Shown here: positions 15,939 to 26,473 of the stretch, piece by piece
How positions within the stretch are numbered: position 1 is the stretch's first letter
How the letters are laid out: the number at the start of each line of letters is the position of its first letter
NCBI GenBank assembly: GCA_903876735.1
Contig: CAIRAW010000030.1
Location: forward strand, 1-64,000
Direction: 5' to 3'
From: an uncultured beta proteobacterium
GTDB lineage: Bacteria > Pseudomonadota > Gammaproteobacteria > Burkholderiales > Burkholderiaceae_C
Length of the DNA stretch: 64,000 bases
Translations under genes and position numbers: made by a program
Notes under the pieces: model-generated
Databases searched by the model: none
Seen by the model: only the letters and a program-made list of their open reading frames with translations
What the model was told of the DNA's origin: nothing

Positions 15939-17816
15939 ATGGGTAAATCTCCTGGCCGCGAAGGCCTGGCTGTACTGACACTGGGCGCCATGGGCGTGGT
16001 CTACGGCGACATCGGCACCAGCCCGCTCTACACCATGAAGGAAATCTTCAACCCCGCCAGCGGGGTTGCGCTGGACGCCAACCACCTGATCGGCGCCGTG
16101 TCGGTGATCTTCTGGGGCCTGATGATGGTCGTCACCCTCAAATACGTGCTACTGATCCTGCGCGCCGACAACCGCGGCGAGGGCGGCATCATGGCCCTGA
16201 CGGCGCTCGCCGCACACGCCGGCGGCAAGACGCCAAAGCGGCGCAGCGTGCTGCTGCTGACCGGCGTTTTCGGCGCGGCGCTTTTCTATGGCGACAGCGT
16301 GATCACGCCGGCGATCTCGGTGCTCAGCGCGGTAGAAGGGCTGGAAGTGGTGACGCCGCTGCTCAAACCCTATGTGCTGCCGATCGCGATCTCGGTGCTG
16401 ATTGGCCTGTTTGCCATGCAACGCTTCGGCACCGCTGTCGTGGGGCGCCTGTTCGGACCCATCATCATGGTCTGGTTCGTGGTGCTGGCGGTCTCCGGCG
16501 TAGCGCAAATTGCACGCCAGCCCGGGATTCTGGCCGCGCTCAATCCGCTCGAAGCCCTGGCTTTTCTGCGCGCGCAGGGCTGGCACATGTTCGTCGCCGT
16601 AGGCGCGATCGTGCTGGCCTTTACCGGGGCCGAGGCCTTGTACGCCGACATGGGGCACTTTGGCAAACGCCCGATCCAGTTGGCCTGGGTCGCCCTGGTG
16701 CTGCCGGCCCTGACCCTCCATTACATGGGCCAGGGCGCGCTGCTGATGCGTGACCCCGGCGCCCTGGAAAACCCGTTCTACCGCATGTTCCCGTCGTCCT
16801 GGCTAATTCCGATGGTGGTGCTGGCGACGCTGGCCACGGTAATTGCCTCGCAGGCCGTCATCTCCGGCGCCTATTCGATGACCAAGCAGGCGGTGCAACT
16901 CGGCCTGTTGCCTCGTCTGCAGGTGAACTACACCTCAGCCAGGGAGGCCGGCCAGATCTACATGCCCGAAGTCAACTGGGCGCTGCTGGTCGCTGTGCTG
17001 CTGGCCGTTGTCGGCTTTGGCAGTTCCTCGGCTCTTGCCTCGGCCTACGGTATCGCGGTGACCGTCACCATGCTGATCACCACGCTGCTGACCTTCTTTG
17101 TGCTGCGCGACGGCTGGGGTTATTCGCTGCCGCTGGCGCTCGCGGCGACCAGCGTCTTTCTGGCCCTGGACACCGTGCTGGTGGTCTCGTGCGCGCTCAA
17201 GTTCTTCCAGGGCGGCTGGTTCCCGCTGGTGCTCGGTGGCGCCATCTTCACCGTGATGGCAACCTGGCGCCGTGGGCGCGAGTTGTTGATCGAGAGCCTG
17301 CGCAACGACGACCCCGAACTGCTGCCCTTCATTCAGGCGCTGGCCAGCGACGAGATCCACCGCGTCTCGCGCACCGCGGTCTACGCCGTGGCCAATCCCG
17401 AAACCGTGCCGCAAGCCCTGATGCACAACCTCAAGCACAACCAGGTGCTGCACGAGCGCAACCTGATCCTGACCGTGGCCTTCCACGACGTGCCCTGGAT
17501 TGCGTTCGAGGAGCGCGTGCAGATCACGCCACTGGTGCCGGGCTTCTGGCGCGTGCAGGTGAACTACGGCTTCAAGAACACACCCGACATCCCAAAGGCG
17601 CTGGAACTCTGTCGGGCACAGGGGCTGCCGATCAACCTGTTTGAGACCTCTTACTTCCTGAGCCGCGAGACCGTGGTGCCAACACGCGGCGCCGGCATGG
17701 CGCGCTGGCGCGAAGCCTTTTTTGCCCTGATGTCGCGCAACGCCGGCAGTGTGGCGGGCTTCTTCAGGCTGCCCAACAACTGTGTGATTGAACTCGGCAC
17801 CCGGGTTCAGATCTGA
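15939..17816 (+). CDS. kup: Potassium transport system protein Kup
   Basis: Inner-membrane K+/H+ symporter of the KUP/HAK family, 625 residues. The family hallmark [17 protein letters not shown] is at residues about 19-35, followed by about twelve predicted helices to about residue 430 and a cytoplasmic C-terminal domain. Length is standard (E. coli Kup 622). Start ATG 15939 places the hallmark correctly. It lies 74 bp after the KdpE-like gene with a candidate binding site between, so regulation by that two-component system is likely. KdpFABC is not in the window. Confidence 0.93.
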   Translation: MGKSPGREGLAVLTLGAMGVVYGDIGTSPLYTMKEIFNPASGVALDANHLIGAVSVIFWGLMMVVTLKYVLLILRADNRGEGGIMALTALAAHAGGKTPKRRSVLLLTGVFGAALFYGDSVITPAISVLSAVEGLEVVTPLLKPYVLPIAISVLIGLFAMQRFGTAVVGRLFGPIIMVWFVVLAVSGVAQIARQPGILAALNPLEALAFLRAQGWHMFVAVGAIVLAFTGAEALYADMGHFGKRPIQLAWVALVLPALTLHYMGQGALLMRDPGALENPFYRMFPSSWLIPMVVLATLATVIASQAVISGAYSMTKQAVQLGLLPRLQVNYTSAREAGQIYMPEVNWALLVAVLLAVVGFGSSSALASAYGIAVTVTMLITTLLTFFVLRDGWGYSLPLALAATSVFLALDTVLVVSCALKFFQGGWFPLVLGGAIFTVMATWRRGRELLIESLRNDDPELLPFIQALASDEIHRVSRTAVYAVANPETVPQALMHNLKHNQVLHERNLILTVAFHDVPWIAFEERVQITPLVPGFWRVQVNYGFKNTPDIPKALELCRAQGLPINLFETSYFLSRETVVPTRGAGMARWREAFFALMSRNAGSVAGFFRLPNNCVIELGTRVQI

Positions 17817-17892
17817 TTACATCTATTTTTGTCACTGATAATTCTATTAAATGTGAATTAATCGATTGGAATGTATCGAATACAGTAGAGCC

Positions 17893-18651
17893 ATGTCCAA
17901 ACCAAGGCCTACTGCCGCCGAAAAGTCCAGCGTCCGAAACGGTGAGGCGCCGCGCGCCGCGCTGTTTGACGCTTACGGCACACTGTTCGACGTCTACAGC
18001 GTCGGCCTGCTGGCCGAGCAACTCTTTCCGGGCCACGGCCAGGCCCTCGGCCTGCTCTGGCGCGACAAGCAGATCGACTACACGCGACTGGTCACCACCT
18101 GCAACCACGGCGCGCACTACCAGCCGTTCTGGGCACTGACGCGCGCGGCGCTGGTCTATTCGCTCAAGCGCATCGTTGCGCCGACGGCTGCGCCGGGTGC
18201 GGACTTCGCGCCGCAGATCGAGCGCCTGATGAACCAGTACCGGCACCTGAGCGCCTTCCCCGAAATCAAGACCGTGCTCAGCACACTCAAGGCGCAGGGC
18301 ATACCGACCGGCATCCTGAGCAACGGCGACGCCGCCATGCTCAATCTGGCCGTCAAATCAGCCGGTCTCGACGGTCTGCTCGACCATGTCATCAGTGTTG
18401 ACCCGATCCGCAAGTACAAGACCCACCCCGAGGCCTATGCGCTGGGCGAGCAGACCACGGGATTGAGCGCCAGCCAGATTCTGTTCGTCAGTAGCAACGC
18501 CTGGGACGCGCTGGCAGCCACCTGGTACGGCTACCAGACGCTGTGGGTGAACCGCTACCAGTTGCCGTTTGAAGAACTCGGCACCCAGCCCACGCGCAGC
18601 GGCAGCAGCCTGCGCGATGTGCTTGCTTTTTTTCCAGCACCTACAAACTGA
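17893..18651 (+). CDS. Haloacid dehalogenase type II family hydrolase
   Basis: A 252-residue HAD-superfamily hydrolase. Motif I is FDAYGTLFD with nucleophile Asp26; motif II SNGD, the lysine in YKTHPEAY, and motif IV VSSNAWDALAATWYG are those of L-2-haloacid dehalogenases, in which SSNAWD is diagnostic. True substrate (2-haloacid or a phosphate ester) is not proven. Start 17893 is preferred to an in-frame ATG at 17866 because the latter adds nonconserved residues; the 76 bp upstream are unusually AT-rich for this genome and may hold its promoter. Confidence 0.85.
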   Translation: MSKPRPTAAEKSSVRNGEAPRAALFDAYGTLFDVYSVGLLAEQLFPGHGQALGLLWRDKQIDYTRLVTTCNHGAHYQPFWALTRAALVYSLKRIVAPTAAPGADFAPQIERLMNQYRHLSAFPEIKTVLSTLKAQGIPTGILSNGDAAMLNLAVKSAGLDGLLDHVISVDPIRKYKTHPEAYALGEQTTGLSASQILFVSSNAWDALAATWYGYQTLWVNRYQLPFEELGTQPTRSGSSLRDVLAFFPAPTN

Positions 18652-18670
18652 CCATGAATCCTATATCCGA

Positions 18671-18747
18671 CATCGCGAGCGCAGCGTGGCGATCCATGAC
18701 TTCTGAATGCATGGATTGCCACGTCGCTGGCGCTCCTCGCAATGACG
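18671..18747. repeat. MITE-like inverted repeat (CATTGCGAG family), copy 1
   Basis: A 77-bp imperfect palindrome: the left arm GCGAGCGCAGCGTGGCGATC and the right arm ending GGCGCTCCTCGCAATGACG fold back around TTCTGAATG. The arms match a widely distributed intergenic repeat of the GTCATTGCGAG type. It lies between the dehalogenase gene and glcB. A second copy is at 21013-21080, so glcB sits between the two. Confidence 0.8.
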
Positions 18748-18791
18748 AACAACACTAACAAACTCTTTATCACTTCCTCCAAGGGATCACC

Positions 18792-21005
18792 ATGACCTCA
18801 CGCACCGCCATCCATCGCCTGCAAGTCGCCAACGTTTTGCAGCAGTTCATTGAAGACAAGGTGCTGCCCGGCACCGGCATCAGCGCCGCAAGTTTCTGGC
18901 AGGGCCTTGATGCCATCGTGGCCGATCTGGCGCCCAAGAACATTGCCCTGCTGGCCGAGCGCGATCGCCTGCAGAGCGAACTCGACGCCTGGCACCGCGC
19001 CAACCCTGGACCGGTCGCTGGCGCGCGTGGCATGAAGGCCTATCGCAAGTTCCTGCAAAAAATCGGCTATCTGGTGCCGGTGCCCGGCAAGGTCAACGCC
19101 AGCACGCGCAACGTGGACGCCGAACTCGCCTTGCAGGCCGGCCCGCAACTGGTGGTGCCCATCACCAACGCCCGCTACGCGCTCAACGCTGCCAACGCAC
19201 GCTGGGGCAGCCTGTACGACGCGCTTTACGGCACCGACGCGATCTCTGAAGCCGATGGTTGCGAAAAGGGGGCGGGCTACAACGAAAAGCGCGGTGCGCG
19301 CGTCATTGCGTACGCGCGCCATGTGCTGGACCGCTGCGTGCCGCTCAAGAAAGGTTCGCACCTGGACGCCACGGCCTACGCCGTTATCGACAACCAGTTG
19401 GCCGTGAGCCTGAAATCAGGCAAGACCGTGGGCCTGAACAACCCGGCGCAGTTTGTCGGCTTCCAGGGTGAGATGACGGCACCCTCGTCGGTGCTGCTGT
19501 CGCACCACGGTCTGCACATGGACATCCGCATTGACAAGACGCATCCGATTGGTCGCACCGACGCGGCCGGCATGGCCGACCTGGTGCTGGAATCGGCCCT
19601 GTCCACCATTCTGGACCTGGAAGACTCGGTGGCGGTGGTCGATGCCGACGACAAGGTGCTGGCCTATAGCAACTGGCTGGGCATTCTGATGGGCACGCTG
19701 ACGCAGGACGTGGAAAAGGGTGGCAAGACCTTCAAGCGCGGCCTGAACCCGGACCGCCAGTACACCGGACCGCGCGGCGAAGACGTCGCCCTGCATGGCC
19801 GCTCGCTGCTGTTTTTGCGCAACGTCGGGCATTTGATGACGAACCCGGCCATCCTCTACACCGACGCACAGGGCACGCTGCGCGAAATCCCCGAGGGCAT
19901 CATGGACGCCGTCATCACGACCACCATTGCGCTGCACGACCTGCGCTCTAATGGCGTCAACGGCATTCGCAACACGCGCCGCGGCAGCGTCTACATCGTC
20001 AAGCCCAAGATGCACGGCCCGTTTGAAGTAGCCTTTGCCAGCGAACTGTTTGGCCGCGTCGAGAAAATGCTGAACCTGCCCGAGAGCACGGTCAAGCTCG
20101 GCATCATGGACGAAGAACGCCGCACCAGCGTCAACCTGAAAGCCTGCATCGCTGCGGCCAGCAGCCGTGTCGCCTTCATCAACACCGGCTTTCTGGACCG
20201 CACCGGCGACGAGATGCACACCGCCATGCAGGCCGGCCCCATGCTGCGCAAGGGCGACATGAAATCGAGCAGTTGGATTGCCGCCTACGAAAAGAGCAAC
20301 GTGCTGGTAGGCCTGGAATGCGGCCTGCGCGGCAAGGCGCAAATTGGCAAGGGCATGTGGGCCATGCCCGACCTGATGAAGGCCATGCTGGAGCAGAAGA
20401 TTGCCCACCCCAAGGCCGGCGCCAACACGGCTTGGGTGCCGAGCCCGACAGCGGCCACGCTGCACGCGCTGCACTACCACCAGGTCGACGTGTTCGTCGC
20501 GCAAAAGCAGCTGGAAAAAACCGACATGGATGCGCAGCGCGAAGCCGTGCTGAACGATCTGCTGACGATTCCCGTGGTCAAAAAAGCCACCTGGAGCGCC
20601 GCCGAGCGCCAGCAGGAAATCGACAACAACGCGCAGGGCATCCTCGGTTACGTGGTGCGCTGGGTCGATCAGGGCATCGGCTGCTCCAAGGTACCCGACA
20701 TCCACAACGTGGCCCTGATGGAAGACCGCGCCACGCTGCGCATCAGCAGCCAGCACATCGCCAACTGGCTGCACCATGGTGTCGTTACGCAAGCCCAGGT
20801 CAAGGAAACGCTGGAGCGCATGGCCGGTGTGGTGGACAAGCAGAACGCCAGTGACCCGCTGTACCAGAAGATGGCCGGCAACTTCAAGACCTCCATGGCC
20901 TACCAGGCCGCCTGCGATCTGGTGTTCAAGGGCCTGGCGCAACCCAGCGGCTACACCGAGCCGCTGCTGCACGCCTCACGGCTGAAGGTGAAGGCAGCGG
21001 CCTGA
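18792..21005 (+). CDS. glcB: Malate synthase G
   Basis: Condenses glyoxylate with acetyl-CoA to malate in the glyoxylate or glycolate pathway. At 737 residues it is the long G isoform (A forms are about 530). Conserved stretches include the [11 protein letters not shown] segment, [15 protein letters not shown] around residue 278, and [15 protein letters not shown], then [17 protein letters not shown]. Start at 18792 follows AAGGGATC. No isocitrate lyase or glycolate oxidase gene is adjacent; both flanks are MITE-like repeats, so it is probably monocistronic. Confidence 0.95.
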   Translation: MTSRTAIHRLQVANVLQQFIEDKVLPGTGISAASFWQGLDAIVADLAPKNIALLAERDRLQSELDAWHRANPGPVAGARGMKAYRKFLQKIGYLVPVPGKVNASTRNVDAELALQAGPQLVVPITNARYALNAANARWGSLYDALYGTDAISEADGCEKGAGYNEKRGARVIAYARHVLDRCVPLKKGSHLDATAYAVIDNQLAVSLKSGKTVGLNNPAQFVGFQGEMTAPSSVLLSHHGLHMDIRIDKTHPIGRTDAAGMADLVLESALSTILDLEDSVAVVDADDKVLAYSNWLGILMGTLTQDVEKGGKTFKRGLNPDRQYTGPRGEDVALHGRSLLFLRNVGHLMTNPAILYTDAQGTLREIPEGIMDAVITTTIALHDLRSNGVNGIRNTRRGSVYIVKPKMHGPFEVAFASELFGRVEKMLNLPESTVKLGIMDEERRTSVNLKACIAAASSRVAFINTGFLDRTGDEMHTAMQAGPMLRKGDMKSSSWIAAYEKSNVLVGLECGLRGKAQIGKGMWAMPDLMKAMLEQKIAHPKAGANTAWVPSPTAATLHALHYHQVDVFVAQKQLEKTDMDAQREAVLNDLLTIPVVKKATWSAAERQQEIDNNAQGILGYVVRWVDQGIGCSKVPDIHNVALMEDRATLRISSQHIANWLHHGVVTQAQVKETLERMAGVVDKQNASDPLYQKMAGNFKTSMAYQAACDLVFKGLAQPSGYTEPLLHASRLKVKAAA

Positions 21006-21012
21006 TACCGGC

Positions 21013-21080
21013 CGTCATTGCGAGCGCAGCGCGGCAATCCATGCATGGACTGCCGCGTCGCCACGCTCCTCGCAGTGACG
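21013..21080. repeat. MITE-like inverted repeat (CATTGCGAG family), copy 2
   Basis: A 68-bp palindrome opening CGTCATTGCGAGCGCAGCGC and closing CACGCTCCTCGCAGTGACG, centred on CCATGCATGG. It starts 7 bp after the glcB stop, in the convergent gap with the acyl-CoA synthetase gene, where it may serve both genes as a bidirectional 3' hairpin. Confidence 0.82.
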
Positions 21081-21107
21081 GGATCATGAAGCCAACTTGA
21101 TCAGGCC

Positions 21108-22676
21108 TCAGACAATGCGGCTGGCGTGCCCGACCCAGTAGGGGTCGCGCAGTTGGCGCTTGAACAGTTTGCCGGTGGGCGTGCGCGGCAACTGTTCGCT
21201 GAAATCCACGGTGCGCGGGCACTTCTGACGCGACAGGTGCGCGGCGCAATAGTCCATCAACTCGCGCGCCAGTTCGGGTCCTGTGGCAATGCCGGGCATG
21301 GCCTGTACCACCGCCTTGACTTCTTCGCCCAGGTCCGGGTTCGGAACGCCAAACACGGCTGCGTCGGCCACTTTCGGGTGGCTGATGAGCAGGTTCTCGC
21401 ACTCCTGCGGATAGATGTTGACGCCGCCTGAAATGATCATGTAGGTGGAGCGGTCTGTCAGGTGCAGGAAACCGTCCTCGTCGACGAAACCGATGTCACC
21501 CACGGTGGTCATCGTTCCATCGGGCGAGCAGGTCTGGGCCGTGCGTTCGGGGTCGTTGTAGTAGACAAAGGGCGAGGCGGTCTTGAACCAGATCTCACCC
21601 GGCACGCCCTGCGGCATGGGCTGCATCTGGTCATCCAGGATGTGCAGGTCACCGAACAGAACCCGGCCCACGGTGCCACGGTGGGCCAGCCATTCGGCGC
21701 TGTTGCAGGCGGTGAAGCCAAGCGCCTCGGTCGCGCCATAGTATTCATGGATGACCGGTCCCCACCAGTCGATCATCTGCTCCTTGACCTGAGGTGGACA
21801 GGGCGCAGCAGCATGAATTGCAATCTTCAGGGATGACAGGTCATAGCGGGAGCGCGTTTCGCTCGGGAGCTTGAGCATGCGGCTGAACATGGTGGGCACC
21901 AACTGGGTGTGCGTGACACGGTAGCGCTCGATCAACGCCAGGTACTGCTCCGGATCAAAATGATCCATGATGATGGCGGTGCCACCGTTGCGAATCACCA
22001 TGCTCACATTGGCCAGCGGCGCCGAGTGGTACAGGGGCGCTGGCGACAGATAAACCATGCCCTCCTCGCACTGCCAGAGTTGCTGTAGCAGTGCATTGAG
22101 CGCAATACCCTGGCTCGGGGGAACTTCCGGCAAAGGCCGCAAGACACCTTTGGGCCGGCCCGTTGTGCCTGAGGAGTAAAGCATGGCCGTGCCCTGCGCT
22201 TCGTCGGCGACCGGGGTGCCGGCCTGGCCGGCCAGCACCGTCTCGTAGTCACGCACGCTGGCAGCGCCCACCTGCTCTTCCAGTTCAGCACCACCACCCA
22301 CCACCAGGCACAGGACCACACGGGGGCAGTCGACGAGCGCCTGGCGCGCGACCTCAAAGCGGGCCTTCGAGGTAATGAGCACCTGCGACTCGCTGTTATT
22401 GAGGATATAGGCCAGTTCGCCGGCCGTGAGGTATGAGTTGATGCAGGTGTAGTAAAGCCCGGTGCGTTCACCGGCCACGCAGGCCTCGACGAAGCGGCTG
22501 TTGTTCTCCATGAAAACGCTGTAGTGGTCCAGTCGCTTGAGCCCTTGGGCTCGCAGCACATGGGCCAACCGGTTGCTACGCCGTTCAAGCTCGGCATAGC
22601 TCATGGCCTCGCCGCTGTCGGCCATGATGAAGGCGGCACGGTTGGCGTGCTGGGTGGCGTATTTGCCTGGATACAT
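21108..22676 (-). CDS. AMP-dependent acyl-CoA synthetase
   Basis: A 522-residue ANL-superfamily ligase activating a carboxylic acid via acyl-AMP. The P-loop-like motif YSSGTTGRPKG is at 167-177, followed by the YGATEALGFT region, the GDIGFVDEDGFLHLTDR hinge and the C-terminal catalytic lysine segment RTPTGKLFKRQLR. Substrate chain is not predictable. Start 22676 is chosen because AGGAGA lies just upstream and MYPGKYA matches family starts; the frame is open to 22733. The upstream MBL-fold gene ends 148 bp away. Confidence 0.87.
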   Translation of the reverse strand: MYPGKYATQHANRAAFIMADSGEAMSYAELERRSNRLAHVLRAQGLKRLDHYSVFMENNSRFVEACVAGERTGLYYTCINSYLTAGELAYILNNSESQVLITSKARFEVARQALVDCPRVVLCLVVGGGAELEEQVGAASVRDYETVLAGQAGTPVADEAQGTAMLYSSGTTGRPKGVLRPLPEVPPSQGIALNALLQQLWQCEEGMVYLSPAPLYHSAPLANVSMVIRNGGTAIIMDHFDPEQYLALIERYRVTHTQLVPTMFSRMLKLPSETRSRYDLSSLKIAIHAAAPCPPQVKEQMIDWWGPVIHEYYGATEALGFTACNSAEWLAHRGTVGRVLFGDLHILDDQMQPMPQGVPGEIWFKTASPFVYYNDPERTAQTCSPDGTMTTVGDIGFVDEDGFLHLTDRSTYMIISGGVNIYPQECENLLISHPKVADAAVFGVPNPDLGEEVKAVVQAMPGIATGPELARELMDYCAAHLSRQKCPRTVDFSEQLPRTPTGKLFKRQLRDPYWVGHASRIV

Positions 22677-22824
22677 GGATGTCTCCTGGAGAGTTTGAAC
22701 GCCATGTCTCTGCGCCACGTGCAAAGGCTTCATTCTGGCGAACTATTTTTTTTAGTATCTGGCCAAAACCACGGTTTGGCAAGGCATGACCTTGCGCCTG
22801 GCACGTGTACGAAAGCGCCCAGTC

Positions 22825-23739
22825 TCAGCCGACGTTGCGAATGAGCGTTCCCTCGCGCGCGGCGGCGCCGGCGCGGATCAGATCTTGGATCAGGGCATCG
22901 ATCCACCGGGCAGAATCGATGCCCGCCAAATGCCGCTGCGCGATCAGCGCAAAGTAAGGCGTACCTTGCGCCCAGGCAATAAAGCTGGCGAATTCGAGCG
23001 CCTGCATTTCCAGCAGTTTGAACTTGAGCAGGACCTTGGCCGCATGCCGCGTGTGCTTTTCGGGGTTGGCGACGAAGCCGTCCAGGCGGTCGCGGGCACG
23101 CGCAATCGCTGTGGCCACGTCCGAGAACACCGCGCCATGGCCCGGGATCACCTGCGCTGGTGCGAGCGACTCGATCAGATCAATGGTTTGCGCCACGTGG
23201 TCAAAAGCATCAAGCCCTTCTAGCTCCGGAAAGACCACGCCAAAACCGCGCTCCCACAAGGCATCGGCCGACACCAGCAAACGCGAGGCCGGCTCGAACA
23301 GGATCACCGAATGCGGGTCATGACCCGGCGCTGCGTGCACCTGCCAGAGCCTGTCGCCCAGCCTGATTTCGCTGCCCGGCACCAGCACCGCGTCAAAGCG
23401 GAACTGCGGGCAGTTCTGGCCCGTGGGGGTATAGGTCAGCGCCTGCGGGTCCCAGTCCAGCACATGCTGCGCGGCACCGGGCGGGATCAGCGTCGTGAGC
23501 GCCGGGTAACGCGCCTGCAACGCGGCATTGCCGCCGCAGTGGTCACTGTGCAAATGGGTGTTGACCACCAGATCGAGCGCGCGCCCTTTCAGGGCGGACT
23601 CAAGCAGGGCCAGCGTTTGCGGCGCGTGCGTGCAGTAACCGGTGTCGATCAGCGCTGTGGCCTCACGGCCCTGGATCAGGATGTTGTTGGACGAAAGCCA
23701 GCCGCGCTCGAAGACGATAACGTCAGAGGGCAAGGACAT
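22825..23739 (-). CDS. MBL-fold metallo-hydrolase
   Basis: A 304-residue metallo-beta-lactamase-fold hydrolase with the zinc motif HLHSDH at 62-67, a following GHDPHS with a metal histidine and an IPGHGAVF strand. The C-terminal helical part resembles glyoxalase II-like or beta-lactamase-like protein 2 enzymes; substrate not known. It begins 6 bp after tatC on the same strand and may be the last gene of the his-tat transcript. Confidence 0.82.
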   Translation of the reverse strand: MSLPSDVIVFERGWLSSNNILIQGREATALIDTGYCTHAPQTLALLESALKGRALDLVVNTHLHSDHCGGNAALQARYPALTTLIPPGAAQHVLDWDPQALTYTPTGQNCPQFRFDAVLVPGSEIRLGDRLWQVHAAPGHDPHSVILFEPASRLLVSADALWERGFGVVFPELEGLDAFDHVAQTIDLIESLAPAQVIPGHGAVFSDVATAIARARDRLDGFVANPEKHTRHAAKVLLKFKLLEMQALEFASFIAWAQGTPYFALIAQRHLAGIDSARWIDALIQDLIRAGAAAREGTLIRNVG

Positions 23740-23745
23740 ACGGGT

Positions 23746-24540
23746 TTAGGATTTGGCGGCATCAGCCGCTTCATCATCCGGTGCAGCGGTGTGCTTGATG
23801 AAGACCTGCGCGGCCAGAATTCCCAACTCATAAAGCAGGCACATCGGAATCAGCAAGGCGATCATGGACACCGGATCGGGCGGCGTGACCAGACCGGCAA
23901 CGGCTGCGGCGCCGACCACAAAATAGGTGCGAAACGACTTGAGCTGGGCAATCGTCACAACCCCCATGCGTGCCAGAATGATGACGACGATCGGCACCTC
24001 GAAGGCAACGCCAAAGGCAATGAACATGGTGATGACGAAGTCAAGATAGGCCTCGATGTCGGGGCTGACCGCAACCGACATCGGCGCCATCTTCTGGATC
24101 GCCGGAAAAGCCTGGCCAAAGACAAAGAAATAGCAGAAGGCCGCGCCCATGTAGAACAGCACGGTGCTGGCCGCCACCAGTGGCAGCACCAGTTTCTTCT
24201 CGTGCTTGTAGAGACCCGGCGCAACAAAGGCCCAGATCTGGTAAAGAATCCAGGGCAGGGACAGCGCGATCGCCGCCATCACTGAGACCTTGATCGGCAC
24301 CAGAAAGGGCGAGACGACGCCAACGGCAATCATGCGCGAGCCTTCGGGCAGGGTCTTGACCAGCGGCATGGCCAGAAAATCGTAAAGTTTGGACGGGCCC
24401 GGATAAAACAGCAGCACGGCCAGCACGCCGGCAATGCCATAGAGCGAGTGCAGCAGGCGGTCGCGCAACTCGATCAGGTGCTGCACAAAGGGCTGTTCGG
24501 TGCCCGCCAGTTCATCTTCCTTGTTGTTGGAATCAGTCAT
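23746..24540 (-). CDS. tatC: Sec-independent protein translocase TatC
   Basis: Polytopic core receptor of the twin-arginine translocase, 264 residues with six predicted helices. The N-terminal cytoplasmic FVQHLIELRDRL and the later FVFGQAFPAIQ and FGVAFEVPI stretches are conserved in TatC. Start at 24540 shares one base with the tatB stop (TGATG), so the longer frame to 24657 is rejected. Binds RR signal peptides with TatB; MsrP in this window is one predicted client. Confidence 0.94.
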   Translation of the reverse strand: MTDSNNKEDELAGTEQPFVQHLIELRDRLLHSLYGIAGVLAVLLFYPGPSKLYDFLAMPLVKTLPEGSRMIAVGVVSPFLVPIKVSVMAAIALSLPWILYQIWAFVAPGLYKHEKKLVLPLVAASTVLFYMGAAFCYFFVFGQAFPAIQKMAPMSVAVSPDIEAYLDFVITMFIAFGVAFEVPIVVIILARMGVVTIAQLKSFRTYFVVGAAAVAGLVTPPDPVSMIALLIPMCLLYELGILAAQVFIKHTAAPDDEAADAAKS

Positions 24541-25004
24541 CAGCTGAGTCGGGTCGGTCGAAAGCGCGCCACCCGGGCCGCTCCCGATAAGGCATTGGTG
24601 CGGATACCGCTGCGGACTTTGTACCAGCGCGGCGTGGCGCCCTGCTTGACACGCCATTTCTTGTGGGGGTGTTTGTACTCTGGAAAACTGGCATAAGCGC
24701 TAATCGATGAAGCCTGGGTCGCCATGCCGGTCGTTTCGGCCCAGCTTTTCTCGAAATCGGCGGTGCCGGTCTGGATCGACTGCTCGACCTCGCGCGCAGC
24801 GCTTTCCACCGTTTCCTTGACCTTCTTGAGCTCGTCGAGCTCCATAGAGCGGCTGACTTCGGCTTTGACGTCGGCCACATAGCGACGCGCCCGCCCCAGC
24901 AGGGTGCCAGCAGTCTTGGCCAGACTGGGCAGCTTTTCCGGACCTATGACCAGCAGTGCAATGGCACCAATGATGGCGAGTTTGGTAACCCCGATATCAA
25001 TCAC
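24540..25004 (-). CDS. tatB: Sec-independent protein translocase TatB
   Basis: A 154-residue protein with the TatB N-terminal helix and hinge ([19 protein letters not shown], residues 12-30), an amphipathic helix, a charged coiled region to about residue 80 and a variable tail. The conserved Glu and Pro of the GPEKLP hinge are present. Partner of TatC in signal-peptide recognition. Lies 13 bp after tatA and overlaps tatC by one base. Confidence 0.92.
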   Translation of the reverse strand: MIDIGVTKLAIIGAIALLVIGPEKLPSLAKTAGTLLGRARRYVADVKAEVSRSMELDELKKVKETVESAAREVEQSIQTGTADFEKSWAETTGMATQASSISAYASFPEYKHPHKKWRVKQGATPRWYKVRSGIRTNALSGAARVARFRPTRLS

Positions 25005-25017
25005 TTAAGGAAATCCA

Positions 25018-25257
25018 TCAGGCCTTGTTCTTGACTTCCACGTCGATGGTTTCCTTGGCTACCGGTGCCGTCGAAGCAACCTGCTGCACCGGCGCTGGCG
25101 CTGCCTCGGCCGGCTTTTCGGTACCGTCGCGCATGCCGTCCTTGAAGCCCTTGACGGCGCCACCAAGGTCGGAGCCGATGTTGCGCAGCTTTTTGGTACC
25201 GAAAATCACCACGATGATGATCAGGAAAATAATCAGGTGCGTTGTCGAAAGTCCCAT
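25018..25257 (-). CDS. tatA: Sec-independent protein translocase TatA
   Basis: A 79-residue pore-forming Tat component: short N terminus, helix at 5-20, and [20 protein letters not shown] hinge and amphipathic helix. The tail is Ala/Pro-rich. The order tatA-tatB-tatC directly after his genes is characteristic of betaproteobacteria. It starts 68 bp after the HIT gene on the same strand. Confidence 0.94.
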   Translation of the reverse strand: MGLSTTHLIIFLIIIVVIFGTKKLRNIGSDLGGAVKGFKDGMRDGTEKPAEAAPAPVQQVASTAPVAKETIDVEVKNKA

Positions 25258-25325
25258 GTATCTCTCCTAGCGAATGGTGCGAATTTTAGTCGGCGCAGCC
25301 GATTCAGGGTGAATCAGGCTGAAAA

Positions 25326-25700
25326 TTAACCTCTGAGCCAGGGCCGCGGTCCGCCCATGACGTGAATGTGCAGATGCTGCACCTCCTGGCGCCCCTCGGC
25401 TCCGATATTGCTCAAAAGGCGAAACCCCCCCTCTGGATAGGGATTGCAACCCTCCTGCAAAGCCAGTTTCGGCGCCAGCACCATCATGCGCCCCAGCAAC
25501 GCTGCGTGCGCGTCTGCGACGACCGCGAGCGACGGAATATGAATCTTGGGGATCATCAGGAAATGCACGGGCGCCCAGGGATGGATGTCGTGAAAGGCGT
25601 AAATCTCATCATCCTGGTAAACCAGCCGCGATGGAATCTGGCCCGCAACAATCTTGCAGAACAGGCAGCCGGGGTCGCTGTCAACAATGTCTTCCCTCAT
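25326..25700 (-). CDS. HIT (histidine triad) family protein
   Basis: A 124-residue HINT-like nucleotide-binding hydrolase. It shows the [18 protein letters not shown] start and the histidine triad HLHIHVMGG. Family members hydrolyse AMP-amide bonds, e.g. aminoacyl-adenylates; the physiological substrate is unknown. The ATG at 25700 overlaps the hisE stop as ATGA, so it is part of the his-tat operon; the frame open to 25841 inside hisE is rejected. Confidence 0.9.
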   Translation of the reverse strand: MREDIVDSDPGCLFCKIVAGQIPSRLVYQDDEIYAFHDIHPWAPVHFLMIPKIHIPSLAVVADAHAALLGRMMVLAPKLALQEGCNPYPEGGFRLLSNIGAEGRQEVQHLHIHVMGGPRPWLRG

Positions 25701-26077
25701 GGACGCTCCCCTTCGCGCGCCAGAACCTTGCGCAAAGCCTTTTCTTCGAGGCCGCTGGTGCCAACACGGCGCTCGAGTTCGGCCACCACATCTCCCGGGG
25801 ACAGACCATAGTGCGCCAGCGCGATCATGCAGTGAAACCACAGGTCCGCCACTTCCATGACGATCTTGGTCTTGTCAGCGCCGTGGTCGGCATCCTTGGC
25901 CGCCATCACGACCTCGGTCGCCTCTTCGCCAATTTTTTTCAGGAAAGCGTCGGGCCCCTTGTGCAGCAGGCGCGCGACGTAGCTGGCATCCGGATTGCCG
26001 CCGTTTTGCGGCAGGCGGCTCTCAATCACGCGCGCCAGCGCAGCAAGTGAATCGGCAGCGGAAACAGTGGAAGACAT
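25697..26077 (-). CDS. hisE: Phosphoribosyl-ATP pyrophosphatase HisE
   Basis: Second step of histidine synthesis, phosphoribosyl-ATP to phosphoribosyl-AMP plus diphosphate. A 126-residue MazG-like all-alpha protein with metal-binding [14 protein letters not shown] and [10 protein letters not shown] motifs. HisI and HisE are separate genes here rather than the enterobacterial fusion. It starts 6 bp after hisI and overlaps the HIT gene by 4 bp. Confidence 0.93.
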   Translation of the reverse strand: MSSTVSAADSLAALARVIESRLPQNGGNPDASYVARLLHKGPDAFLKKIGEEATEVVMAAKDADHGADKTKIVMEVADLWFHCMIALAHYGLSPGDVVAELERRVGTSGLEEKALRKVLAREGERP

Positions 26078-26083
26078 AGAAGC

Positions 26084-26473
26084 CTATTTGTAGATGGTTT
26101 GCGGGTCTTTCAAGACCGGATCGGTCGCTTGCCACTCACCATTTCGGTAAACGCTGAAGAAACAGCTGTGGCGCCCGGTGTGGCAGGCGATGCCGGGACT
26201 GTGCCCGAGTTGGCTGACCTTGAGCAGGATCACGTCCTGATCGCAGTCGATCCGGATTTCATGCACGGTCTGCACATGGCCGGACTCCTCGCCCTTGAAC
26301 CAGAGCTTGCCACGCGAGCGACTGAAATAGACAGCGCGACCGAGTTCGACCGTCTTTTGCAGGGCCTCGCGGTTCATCCAGGCGAACATCAGCACATCGC
26401 CGGATGTGGCCTCCTGCGCGATCACCGGCACCAGGCCCTGCGCGTCCCATTTGATTTCGTCAAGCCAGTTCAT
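26084..26473 (-). CDS. hisI: Phosphoribosyl-AMP cyclohydrolase HisI
   Basis: Third step of histidine synthesis, hydrolytic opening of the adenine ring of phosphoribosyl-AMP. The 129-residue enzyme shows [16 protein letters not shown] and the metal/zinc motifs DCDQD and CHTGRHSCF. The start overlaps the hisF stop as ATGA. Confidence 0.94.
   Translation of the reverse strand: MNWLDEIKWDAQGLVPVIAQEATSGDVLMFAWMNREALQKTVELGRAVYFSRSRGKLWFKGEESGHVQTVHEIRIDCDQDVILLKVSQLGHSPGIACHTGRHSCFFSVYRNGEWQATDPVLKDPQTIYK

Noticed and set aside
19416-20972. 518-codon minus-strand open frame inside glcB
   Set aside because: Antisense shadow; no domain and no ribosome site, while malate synthase G motifs are continuous.
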